A stretch of 64,000 nucleotides of DNA from Cladorhizidae sp. MBARI D1340-BT2 (lineage: Eukaryota > Porifera > Demospongiae > Poecilosclerida > Cladorhizidae): the NCBI GenBank assembly GCA_028752905.1, contig JAQNBH010000002.1, positions 26,829,932 to 26,893,931 on the forward strand. Direction: 5' to 3'. A program made the position numbers and the translations under genes. This document shows, in pieces, positions 1-9,224 of the stretch. Position 1 is the first letter of the stretch. Each line of letters starts with the position of its first letter. The notes below the pieces were generated by a model. It ran no database searches, had not been told where the DNA came from, and was given only the letters and a program-made list of their open reading frames with translations.

Positions 1-469
1 AGTTGACAAAATCTGGGACTTTGGTCTTGTTAATTAGGGCAGTTATGAATTGTACTCTTACTTGATGCTAAACATGTTCTTGATATTTGCCCTTATTTGG
101 TCTATATGTTTCTCATTTCCCCCCCGAAAATCTTGTTTTTTTGCCGTGAAGCTCATAACTATTCTACACTTTACCCCCAAAAGATAATTTTTATATCACG
201 GGAAAGCCCTTCTAATTATCTGTCTTTTGTATGTGCCAAAGTTTTGAGTACTCTAAGTATTAGGAAGTTATGATGATTTGAAGTGGTAAGGTTTGTGATT
301 TTTCCTGGCGTTTTCCAGTTGCCAAAGCGGTGGCCTGCCAGTGAAAAACCACTACATTTATTGATAATCTGTTCACATGTTGCAGATAAGGGCCTTCTCT
401 ATCAGTTGACAAAATCTGGGACTTTGGTCTTGTTAATTAGGGCAGTTATGAATTGTACTCTTACTTGAT

Positions 470-564
470 GCTAAACATGTTAGCTTCGTAGATTATCCAC
501 ACTTCACTGAATAGACTTGTTATACAGCTATTAAGATAGGACTCTCCAAGTGCTCTCTCTTGAT
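470..564 (+). repeat. Block monomer A1 (95 bp)
   Basis: Starts GCTAAACATGTTAGCTTCGT and ends CTTGAT. It shares CACACTTCACTGAATAGACT with A2, and a related CACACTTCACTGTAATGGAC with the B monomers. The first 12 bp belong to the core in my core definition, so the core/block boundary falls inside this monomer. Confidence 0.85.
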
Positions 565-642
565 ACCAAACATCCATATATTCTGCACACTTCACTGTAA
601 TGGACTTGCAAGATAGGTATCTCTCAGTGTTCTCTATCTTGA
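565..642 (+). repeat. Block monomer B1 (78 bp)
   Basis: Starts ACCAAACATCC, carries CTGCACACTTCACTGTAATG, and ends CTTGA. It lacks the short ATATGATT/ATAGAATC-type stretch of B2 and B3, making it the shortest B monomer. Homologous to A over the TTCACTG...GACTTG centre. Confidence 0.8.
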
Positions 643-737
643 GCTAAACATGTTAGCTTCATAGATTCTCCACACTTCACTGAATAGACTTGATATATAG
701 CTCTAAAGGTAGGCCTCTCTCTGTTCTCTCTCTTGAT
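643..737 (+). repeat. Block monomer A2 (95 bp)
   Basis: Second A monomer, starting GCTAAACATGTTAGCTTCAT, the same as A1 apart from a G-to-A change in its first 20 bases, and ending CTTGAT. The orientation switch at 4694/4695 cuts the equivalent monomer of another block 13 bp after its start. Confidence 0.85.
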
Positions 738-821
738 ACCAAACATCCGTATATTCCGCATACTTCACAGTAATGGACTTGATAGAATCACAAGATAGGT
801 TTCTCTCTGCTCTCTCTTGAT
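738..821 (+). repeat. Block monomer B2 (84 bp)
   Basis: Starts ACCAAACATCCGTATATTCC and ends CTTGAT. It differs from B1 by ATTCCGCATACTTCACAG and an added AGAATCA stretch. The C of GTATGCGG (other strand) is T in several right-array blocks linked to particular core subtypes. Confidence 0.8.
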
Positions 822-903
822 GCTAAATAGATTCTCCACACTTCACTGAATAAACTTGATATATAGCTATTAAGATAGGTCTCTCTCTGTGCTCTCTGTT
901 GAT
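822..903 (+). repeat. Block monomer A3 (82 bp, internally deleted)
   Basis: Third A monomer, starting GCTAAATAGATTCTCC. Compared with A2 it lacks 13 bp (CATGTTAGCTTCA), which removes the AACATGTT palindrome. It ends TGTTGAT instead of CTCTTGAT. Confidence 0.8.
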
Positions 904-993
904 ATCAAACATCCATAATATTCTGCACACTTTACTGTAATGGACTTGATATGATTCGAATGATAGGTTTCATTATGTGTTCTCTATCTTGAT
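904..993 (+). repeat. Block monomer B3 (90 bp)
   Basis: Starts ATCAAACATCC and ends CTATCTTGAT. The last 6 bp (CTTGAT) are the first 6 bp of the following core. It has an extra GATTCGAATGAT segment not seen in B1. The inversion junction on the right side starts 4 bp inside the block end formed by this monomer. Confidence 0.8.
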
Positions 994-1390
994 ATTTGCC
1001 CTAATTTGGTCTATATGTTTCTCATTTCCCCCCCGAAAATCTTGTTTTTTTGCCGTGAAGCTCATAACTTTTCTACACTTTACCCCAAAAAGATAATTTT
1101 TATATCACCGGATAGCCCTTCTAATTATCTGTCTTTTGTACGTGCCAAAGTTTTGAGTACTCTAAGTATTAGCAAGTTATGGTGATTTGAAGTGGTAAGG
1201 TTTGGGATTTTTCCTGGCGTTTTCCAGTTGCCAAAGCGGTGGCCTGCCAGTGAAAAACCACTACATTTATTGATAATCTGTTCACATGTTGCAGATAAGG
1301 GCCTTCTCTATCAGTTGACAAAATCTGGGACTTTGGTCTTGTTAATTAGGGCAGTTATGAATTGTACTCTTACTTGATGCTAAACATGTT
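988..1390 (+). repeat. Representative 403-bp core (G subtype)
   Basis: Runs from CTTGATATTTGCCC to GCTAAACATGTT. It contains a run of C (G on the other strand) of 5-7 bases, a T/A run of 7-8 bases, the TATA-like sequence TATAAAAA on the opposite strand, and a small inverted repeat CTGG-AAAACG-CCAG on the opposite strand. No internal tandem substructure is evident, unlike the block. Its start CTTGAT and its last 18 bp (CTTGATGCTAAACATGTT) match monomer boundaries of the block. Here it abuts the next core directly at 1390/1391. Confidence 0.95.
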
Positions 1391-4300
1391 CTTGATATTT
1401 GCCCTTATTTGGTCTATATGTTTCTCATTTCCCCCCCGAAAATCTTGTTTTTTTGCCGTGAAGCTCATAACTATTCTACACTTTACCCCCAAAAGATAAT
1501 TTTTATATCACGGGAAAGCTCTTCTAATTATCTGTCTTTTGTATGTGCCAAACATTTGAGTACTCTAAGTATTAGGAAGTTATGATGATTTGAAGTGGTA
1601 AGGTTTGTGATTTTTCCTGGCGTTTTCCAGTTGCCAAAGCGGTGGCCTGCCAGTGAAAAACCACTACATTTATTGATAATCTGTTCACATGTTGCAGATA
1701 AGGGCCTTCTCTATCAGTTGACAAAATCTGGGACTTTGGTCTTGTTAATTAGGGCAGTTATGAATTGTACTCTTACTTGATGCTAAACATGTTAGCTTCG
1801 TAGATTATCCACACTTCACTGAATAGACTTGTTATACAGCTATTAAGATAGGACTCTCCAAGTGCTCTCTCTTGATACCAAACATCCATATATTCTGCAC
1901 ACTTCACTGTAATGGACTTGCAAGATAGGTATCTCTCAGTGTTCTCTATCTTGAGCTAAACATGTTAGCTTCATAGATTCTCCACACTTCACTGAATAGA
2001 CTTGATATATAGCTCTAAAGGTAGGCCTCTCTCTGTTCTCTCTCTTGATACCAAACATCCGTATATTCCGCATACTTCACAGTAATGGACTTGATAGAAT
2101 CACAAGATAGGTTTCTCTCTGCTCTCTCTTGATGCTAAATAGATTCTCCACACTTCACTGAATAAACTTGATATATAGCTATTAAGATAGGTCTCTCTCT
2201 GTGCTCTCTGTTGATATCAAACATCCATAATATTCTGCACACTTTACTGTAATGGACTTGATATGATTCGAATGATAGGTTTCATTATGTGTTCTCTATC
2301 TTGATATTTGCCCTAATTTGGTCTATATGTTTCTCATTTCCCCCCCGAAAATCTTGTTTTTTTGCCGTGAAGCTCATAACTTTTCTACACTTTACCCAAA
2401 AAAGATAATTTTTATATCATCGGATAGCTCTTCTAATTATCTGTCTTTTCTATGTGCCAAAATTTTGAGTACTCTAAGTATTAGCAAGTTATGGTGATTT
2501 GAAGTGGTAAGGTTTGGGATTTTTCCTGGCGTTTTCCAGTTGCCAAAGCGGTGGCCTGCCAGTGAAAAACCACTACATTTATTGATAATCTGTTCACATG
2601 TTGCAGATAAGGGCCTTCTCTATCAGTTGACAAAATCTGGGACTTTGGTCTTGTTAATTAGGGCAGTTATGAATTGTACTCTTACTTGATGCTAAACATG
2701 TTAGCTTCGTAGATTATCCACACTTCACTGAATAGACTTGTTATACAGCTATTAAGATAGGACTCTCCAAGTGCTCTCTCTTGATACCAAACATCCATAT
2801 ATTCTGCACACTTCACTGTAATGGACTTGCAAGATAGGTATCTCTCAGTGTTCTCAATCTTGAGCTAAACATGTTAGCTTCATAGATTCTCCACACTTCA
2901 CTGAATAGACTTGATATATAGCTCTAAAGGTAGGCCTCTCTCTGTTCTCTCTCTTGATACCAAACATCCGTATATTCCGCATACTTCACAGTAATGGACT
3001 TGATAGAATCACAAGATAGGTTTCTCTCTGCTCTCTCTTGATGCTAAATAGATTCTCCACACTTCACTGAATAAACTTGATATATAGCTATTAAGATAGG
3101 TCTCTCTCTGTGCTCTCTGTTGATATCAAACATCCATAATATTCTGCACACTTTACTGTAATGGACTTGATATGATTCGAATGATAGGTTTCATTATGTG
3201 TTCTCTATCTTGATATTTGCCCTAATTTGGTCTATATGTTTCTCATTTTCCCCCCGAAAATCTTGTTTTTTTGCCGTGAAGCTCATAACTTTTCTACACT
3301 TTACCCCAAAAAGATAATTTTTATATCACCGGATAGCTCTTCTAATTATCTGTCTTTTATATGTGCCAAAATGTTGAGTACTCTAAGTATTAGCAAGTTA
3401 TGGTGATTTGAAGTGGTAAGGTTTGGGATTTTTCCTGGCGTTTTCCAGTTGCCAAAGCGGTGGCCTGCCAGTGAAAAACCACTACATTTATTGATAATCT
3501 GTTCACATGTTGCAGATAAGGGACTTCTCTATCAGTTGACAAAATCTGAGACTTTGGTCTTGTTAATTAGGGCAGTTATGAATTGTACTCTTACTTGATG
3601 CTAAACATGTTAGCTTCGTAGATTATCCACACTTCACTGAATAGACTTGTTATACAGCTATTAAGATAGGACTCTCCAAGTGCTCTCTCTTGATACCAAA
3701 CATCCATATATTCTGCACACTTCACTGTAATGGACTTGCAAGATAGGTATCTCTCAGTGTTCTCTATCTTGAGCTAAATATGTTAGCTTCATAGATTCTC
3801 CACACTTCACTGAATAGACTTGATATATAGCTCTAAAGGTAGGCCTCTCTCTGTTCTCTCTCTTGATACCAAACATCCGTATATTCCGCATACTTCACAG
3901 TAATGGACTTGATAGAATCACAAGATAGGTTTCTCTCTGCTCTCTCTTGATGCTAAATAGATTCTCCACACTTCACTGAATAAACTTGATATATAGCTAT
4001 TAAGATAGGTCTCTCTCTGTGCTCTCTGTTGATATCAAACATCCATAATATTCTGCATACCTTACTGTAATGGACTTGATATGATTCGAATGATAGGTTT
4101 CATTATGTGTTCTCTATCTTGATATTTTCCCTAATTTGGTCTATATGTTTCTCATTTTCCCCCCGAAAATCTTGTTTTTTTGCCGTGAAGCTCATAACAT
4201 TTCTACACTTTATCCAAAAAAGATAATTTTTATATCACCGAATAGCTCTTCTAATTATCTGTCTTTTGTACGTGCCAAAATTTTGAGTACTCTAAGTATT

Positions 4301-4520
4301 AGTAAGTTATGGTGATTTGAAGTGGTAAGGTTTGTGATTTTTCCTGGCGTTTTCCAGTTGCCAAAGCGGTGGCCTGCCAGTGAAAAACCACTACATTTAT
4401 TGATAATCTGTTCACATGTTGCAGATAAGGGCCTTCTCTATCAGTTGACAAAATCTGGGACTTTGGTCTTGTTAATTAGGGCAGTTATGAATTGTACTCT
4501 TACTTGATGCTAAACATGTT

Positions 4521-4694
4521 AGCTTCGTAGATTATCCACACTTCACTGAATAGACTTGTTATACAGCTATTAAGATAGGACTCTCCAAGTGCTCTCTCTT
4601 GATACCAAACATCCATATATTCTGCACACTTCACTGTAATGGACTTGCAAGATAGGTATCTCTCAGTGTTCTCTATCTTGAGCTAAACATGTTA
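4521..4694 (+). repeat. Truncated block at the junction, left side (174 bp)
   Basis: Contains the rest of A1, all of B1 and the first 13 bp of A2 (4682-4694), then stops at the orientation switch. The remaining 332 bp of the block are missing. Confidence 0.92.
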
Positions 4695-4695
4695 A
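4694..4695. other. Inversion junction (orientation switch) inside two truncated blocks
   Basis: Up to 4694 the sequence follows the + strand block through its first 174 bp, ending 13 bp into monomer A2 (ending AACATGTTA). From 4695 it is the reverse complement of a block lacking only its last 4 bp (CTAT). Neither parent sequence extends across the join, so there is no overlapping microhomology and no filler. Every repeat left of it is on +, every repeat right of it on -. The left flanking core is V-like and the first two right cores are b type, so the two sides are not copies of the same molecule folded back. A real inversion or ectopic join is favoured, but an assembly join cannot be excluded. 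Confidence 0.9.
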
Positions 4696-5196
4696 GAACA
4701 CATAATGAAACCTATCATTCGAATCATATCAAGTCCATTACAGTAAAGTGTGCAGAATATTATGGATGTTTGATATCAACAGAGAGCACAGAGAGAGACC
4801 TATCTTAATAGCTATATATCAAGTTTATTCAGTGAAGTGTGGAGAATCTATTTAGCATCAAGAGAGAGCAGAGAGAAACCTATCTTGTGATTCTATCAAG
4901 TCCATTACTGTGAAGTATGCGGAATATACGGATGTTTGGTATCAAGAGAGAGAACAGAGAGAGGCCTACCTTTAGAGCTATATATCAAGTCTATTCAGTG
5001 AAGTGTGGAGAATCTATGAAGCTAACATGTTTAGCTCAAGATAGAGAACACTGAGAGATACCTATCTTGCAAGTCCATTACAGTGAAGTGTGCAGAATAT
5101 ATGGATGTTTGGTATCAAGAGAGAGCACTTGGAGAGTCCTATCTTAATAGCTGTATAACAAGTCTATTCAGTGAAGTGTGGATAATCTACGAAGCT
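4695..5196 (-). repeat. Nearly complete block at the junction, right side (502 bp)
   Basis: Reverse-complement block that begins AGAACACATAATG, so it lacks only the 4 bp ATAG found at this end in other right-array blocks. All six monomers are otherwise present. It abuts core 5197. Confidence 0.92.
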
Positions 5197-7002
5197 AACA
5201 TGTTTAGCATCAAGTAAGAGTACAATTCATAACTGCCCTAATTAACAAGACCAAAGTCCCAGATTTTGTCAACTGATAGAGAAGGCCCTTATCTGCAACA
5301 TGTGAACAGATTATCAATAAATGTAGTGGTTTTCACTGGCAGGCCACCGCTTTGGCAACTGGAAAACGCCAGGAAAGATCCCAAACCTTACCACTTCAAA
5401 TCACCATAACTTGCTAATACTTAGAGTACTTAAAATTTTGGCACGTACAAAAGACAGATAATTAGAAGTGCTATCCGGTGATATAAAAATTATCTTTTTT
5501 GGGTAAAGTGTAGAAAAGTTATGAGCTTCACGGCAAAAAAACAAGATTTTCGGGGGGAAAATGAGAAACATATAGACCAAATTAGGGAAAATATCAAGAT
5601 AGAGAACACATAATGAAACCTATCATTCGAATCATATCAAGTCCATTACAGTAAAGTGTGCAGAATATTATGGATGTTTGATATCAACAGAGAGCACAGA
5701 GAGAGACCTATCTTAATAGCTATATATCAAGTTTATTCAGTGAAGTGTGGAGAATCTATTTAGCATCAAGAGAGAGCAGAGAGAAACCTATCTTGTGATT
5801 CTATCAAGTCCATTACTGTGAAGTATGCGGAATATACGGATGTTTGGTATCAAGAGAGAGAACAGAGAGAGGCCTACCTTTAGAGCTATATATCAAGTCT
5901 ATTCAGTGAAGTGTGGAGAATCTATGAAGCTAACATGTTTAGCTCAAGATAGAGAACACTGAGAGATACCTATCTTGCAAGTCCATTACAGTGAAGTGTG
6001 CAGAATATATGGATGTTTGGTATCAAGAGAGAGCACTTGGAGAGTCCTATCTTAATAGCTGTATAACAAGTCTATTCAGTGAAGTGTGGATAATCTACGA
6101 AGCTAACATGTTTAGCATCAAGTAAGAGTACAATTCATAACTGCCCTAATTAACAAGACCAAAGTCCCAGATTTTGTCAACTGATAGAGAAGGCCCTTAT
6201 CTGCAACATGTGAACAGATTATCAATAAATGTAGTGGTTTTCACTGGCAGGCCACCGCTTTGGCAACTGGAAAACGCCAGGAAAGATCCCAAACCTTACC
6301 ACTTCAAATCACCATAACTTGCTAATACTTAGAGTACTTAAAATTTTGGCACGTACAAAAGACAGATAATTAGAAGAGCTATCCGGTGATATAAAAATTA
6401 TCTTTTTTGGGTAAAGTGTAGAAAAGTTATGAGCTTCACGGCAAAAAAACAAGATTTTCGGGGGGAAAATGAGAAACATATAGACCAAATTAGGGAAAAT
6501 ATCAAGATAGAGAACACATAATGAAACCTATCATTCGAATCATATCAAGTCCATTACAGTAAAGTGTGCAGAATATTATGGATGTTTGATATCAACAGAG
6601 AGCACAGAGAGAGACCTATCTTAATCAAGTTTATTCAGTGAAGTGTGGAGAATCTATTTAGCATCAAGAGAGAGCAGAGAGAAACCTATCTTGTGATTCT
6701 ATCAAGTCCATTACTGTGAAGTATGCGGAATATACGGATGTTTGGTATCAAGAGAGAGAACAGAGAGAGGCCTACCTTTAGAGCTATATATCAAGTCTAT
6801 TCAGTGAAGTGTGGAGAATCTATGAAGCTAACATGTTTAGCTCAAGATAGAGAACACTGAGAGATACCTATCTTGCAAGTCCATTACAGTGAAGTGTGCA
6901 GAATATATGGATGTTTGGTATCAAGAGAGAGCACTTGGAGAGTCCTATCTTAATAGCTGTATAACAAGTCTATTCAGTGAAGTGTGGATAATCTACGAAG
7001 CT
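5197..7002 (-). repeat. Two b-type core + block units next to the junction
   Basis: Cores at 5197 and 6105 (both 402 bp; GGAAAGATCC, one T fewer before CACTGG, and TACTTAAAATTTTGG). Blocks at 5599-6104 and 6507-7002. The second block is 496 bp: around 6626 the usual AATAGCTATATATCAAG is reduced to AATCAAG, a 10-bp loss. b cores directly followed by a block occur here and at 28895. Confidence 0.9.
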
Positions 7003-7014
7003 AACATGTTTAGC
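7000..7014. other. Palindromic block/core junction motif (representative)
   Basis: GCTAACATGTTTAGC has 5-bp inverted arms GCTAA/TTAGC around CATGT and overlaps the perfect 8-bp palindrome AACATGTT. The palindrome is present at the end of every core and again inside each block in monomer A2 (deleted in A3). It marks the place where cores and blocks are joined, and it lies 1 bp from the left breakpoint of the inversion. Confidence 0.7.
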
Positions 7015-9224
7015 ATCAAGTAAGAGTACAATTCATAACTGCCCTAATTAACAAGACCAAAGTCCCAGATTTTGTCAACTGATAGAGAAGGCCCTTATCT
7101 GCAACATGTGAACAGATTATCAATAAATGTAGTGGTTTTTCACTGGCAGGCCACCGCTTTGGCAACTGGAAAACGCCAGGAAAAATCCCAAACCTTAACA
7201 CTTCAAATCACCATAACTTGCTAATACTTAGAGTACTCAAAACTTTGGCACATACAAAAGACAGATAATTAGAAGGGCCATCAGGTGATATAAAAATTAT
7301 CTTTTTGGGGTAAAGTGTAGAATAGTTATGAGCTTCACGGCAAAAAAACAAGATTTTCGGGGGGGAAATGAGAAACATATAGACCAAATTAGGGCAAATA
7401 TCAAGAACATGTTTAGCATCAAGTAAGAGTACAATTCATAACTGCCCTAATTAACAAGACCAAAGTCCCAGATTTTGTCAACTGATAGAGAAGGCCTTTA
7501 TCTGCAACATGTGAACAGATTATCAATAAATGTAGTGGGTTTTCACTGGCAGGCCACCGCTTTGGCAACTGGAAAACGCCAGGAAAAATCCCAAACCTTA
7601 CCACTTCAAATCACCATAACTTGCTAATACTTAGAGTACTCAAAATTTTGGCACGTATAAAAGACAGATAATTAGAAGAGCTATCCGGTGATATAAAAAT
7701 TATCTTTTTTGGGTAAAGTGTAAAAAAGTTATGAGCTTCACGGCAAAAAAAACAAGATTTTCGGGGGGAAAATGAGAAACATATAGACCAAATTAGGGCA
7801 AATATCAAGATAGAGAACACATAATGAAACCTATCATTCGAATCATATCAAGTCCATTACAGTAAAGTGTGCAGAATATTATGGATGTTTGATATCAACA
7901 GAGAGCACAGAGAGAGACCTATCTTAATAGCTATATATCAAGTTTATTCAGTGAAGTGTGGAGAATCTATTTAGCATCAAGAGAGAGCAGAGAGAAACCT
8001 ATCTTGTGATTCTATCAAGTCCATTACTGTGAAGTATGTGGAATATACGGATGTTTGGTATCAAGAGAGAGAACAGAGAGAGGCCTACCTTTAGAGCTAT
8101 ATATCAAGTCTATTCAGTGAAGTGTGGAGAATCTATGAAGCTAACATGTTTAGCTCAAGATAGAGAACACTGAGAGATACCTATCTTGCAAGTCCATTAC
8201 AGTGAAGTGTGCAGAATATATGGATGTTTGGTATCAAGAGAGAGCACTTGGAGAGTCCTATCTTAATAGCTGTATAACAAGTCTATTCAGTGAAGTGTGG
8301 ATAATCTACGAAGCTAACATGTTTAGCATCAAGTAAGAGTACAATTCATAACTGCCCTAATTAACAAGACCAAAGTCCCAGATTTTGTCAACTGATAGAG
8401 AAGGCCCTTATCTGCAACATGTGAACAGATTATCAATAAATGTAGTGGTTTTTCACTGGCAGGCCACCGCTTTGGCAACTGGAAAACGCCAGGAAAAATC
8501 CCAAACCTTACCACTTCAAATCACCATAACTTGCTAATACTTAGAGTACTCAAAATGTTGGCACGTACAAAAGACAGATAATTAGAAGAGCTATCCGGTG
8601 ATATAAAAATTATCTTTTTTGGGTAAAGTGTAGAAAAGTTATGAGCTTCACGGCAAAAAAACAAGATTTTCGGGGGGAAAATGAGAAACATATAGACCAA
8701 ATTAGGGCAAATATCAAGATAGAGAACACATAATGAAACCTATCATTCGAATCATATCAAGTCCATTACAGTAAAGTGTGCAGAATATTATGGATGTTTG
8801 ATATCAACAGAGAGCACAGAGAGAGACCTATCTTAATAGCTATATATCAAGTTTATTCAGTGAAGTGTGGAGAATCTATTTAGCATCAAGAGAGAGCAGA
8901 GAGAAACCTATCTTGTGATTCTATCAAGTCCATTACTGTGAAGTATGCGGAATATACGGATGTTTGGTATCAAGAGAGAGAACAGAGAGAGGCCTACCTT
9001 TAGAGCTATATATCAAGTCTATTCAGTGAAGTGTGGAGAATCTATGAAGCTAACATGTTTAGCTCAAGATAGAGAACACTGAGAGATACCTATCTTGCAA
9101 GTCCATTACAGTGAAGTGTGCAGAATATATGGATGTTTGGTATCAAGAGAGAGCACTTGGAGAGTCCTATCTTAATAGCTGTATAACAAGTCTATTCAGT
9201 GAAGTGTGGATAATCTACGAAGCT
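7003..9224 (-). repeat. Higher-order repeat L-N-block-G-block (2222 bp)
   Basis: Cores at 7003 (L), 7406 (N, 404 bp) and 8316 (G). Blocks at 7810-8315 and 8719-9224. Equivalent to the 2624-bp form with the V core missing. The N core has an 8-A run and GTGTAAAAAAG, and its adjoining block reads GTATGTGG instead of GTATGCGG. Confidence 0.85.
7166..7179. other. Small inverted repeat in core (representative)
   Basis: CTGG-AAAACG-CCAG, a 4-bp-arm dyad with a 6-base loop, in the near-invariant part of the core. Present in essentially every core apart from a few with a single change. A protein-binding role is possible but nothing in the sequence proves it. Confidence 0.45.

Larger units (their letters stand above)
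482..987 (+). repeat. Representative 506-bp block (nested six-monomer array)
   Basis: Present in long (909-bp) units and absent from short (403-bp) units, always between core end AACATGTT and core start CTTGAT. With 12 bp of the preceding core and 6 bp of the following core it resolves into six related monomers, A1-B1-A2-B2-A3-B3, at 470-993. Its own ends (AGCTTCG... and ...CTCTAT) form no terminal inverted repeat, and there is no target-site duplication. There is no coding capacity. A transposon is therefore not supported. Confidence 0.92.
1..4694 (+). repeat. Left sub-array, repeats on + strand
   Basis: Partial core 1-78, then cores 79-481, 988-1390, 1391-1793, 2300-2702, 3209-3611 and 4118-4520. 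Blocks lie at 482-987, 1794-2299, 2703-3208 and 3612-4117, with a truncated block at 4521-4694. The subtype order is V, block, G, V, block, G, block, G, block, V-like, partial block. The L subtype, common in the right array, is absent. The 988-2299 stretch (G-V-block, 1312 bp) is the local higher-order form. The sub-array ends abruptly at an orientation switch. Confidence 0.95.
2300..7405. repeat. Long inverted repeat centred on the junction
   Basis: Arms 2300-4694 (2395 bp) and 5023-7405 (2383 bp) have the same order: partial block, core, block, core, block, core. They are separated by a 328-bp spacer (4695-5022). The 12-bp length difference is fully explained by a 10-bp deletion in the right arm block at 6507-7002 and two 402-bp cores. 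Symmetry stops where the left has a block (1794-2299) and the right has two adjacent cores. It follows from the array orientation switch and need not have a function of its own. Confidence 0.85.

Noticed and set aside
950..966. Pol III B box / tRNA-derived SINE in monomer B3 (GATTCGAATGA)
   Set aside because: Only the TTCGAAT centre matches, no A box is found upstream at the right distance, and there is no poly-A tail or tRNA-like region.
482..987. 506-bp block as a transposable element insertion
   Set aside because: No terminal inverted repeats, no target-site duplication at AACATGTT/CTTGAT and no coding capacity. Internal tandem monomers explain it better.
7166..7182. CENP-B box
   Set aside because: ACTGGAAAACGCCAGG only loosely resembles the TGGAARCGGG part, and the essential TTCG half is missing. 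The TTTTCGGGGGG stretch elsewhere in the core does not fit the spacing either.
7016..7201. Recurring 61-codon reading frame in most cores (also 283-468 on + and many others)
   Set aside because: It starts with GTG, not ATG, overlaps the unit in fixed phase, is broken in all 402-bp b cores by a 1-bp deletion, and has no recognisable domain. Its repetition only reflects repeat homogeneity.
7355..7370. G-quadruplex at the G5-7 run in the core
   Set aside because: Only one G run per core with no partner runs nearby, so an intramolecular quadruplex is not supported.
7385..7400. Telomere-like TTAGGG in cores
   Set aside because: Single isolated hexamers (AATTAGGGCA) at two fixed places per core, never in tandem.
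7611..7820. 69-codon reading frame in the four 404-bp N cores with adjoining block
   Set aside because: GTG start, created by a 1-base change in an A run and crossing the core/block boundary. It exists only in this variant, so a real gene is very unlikely.
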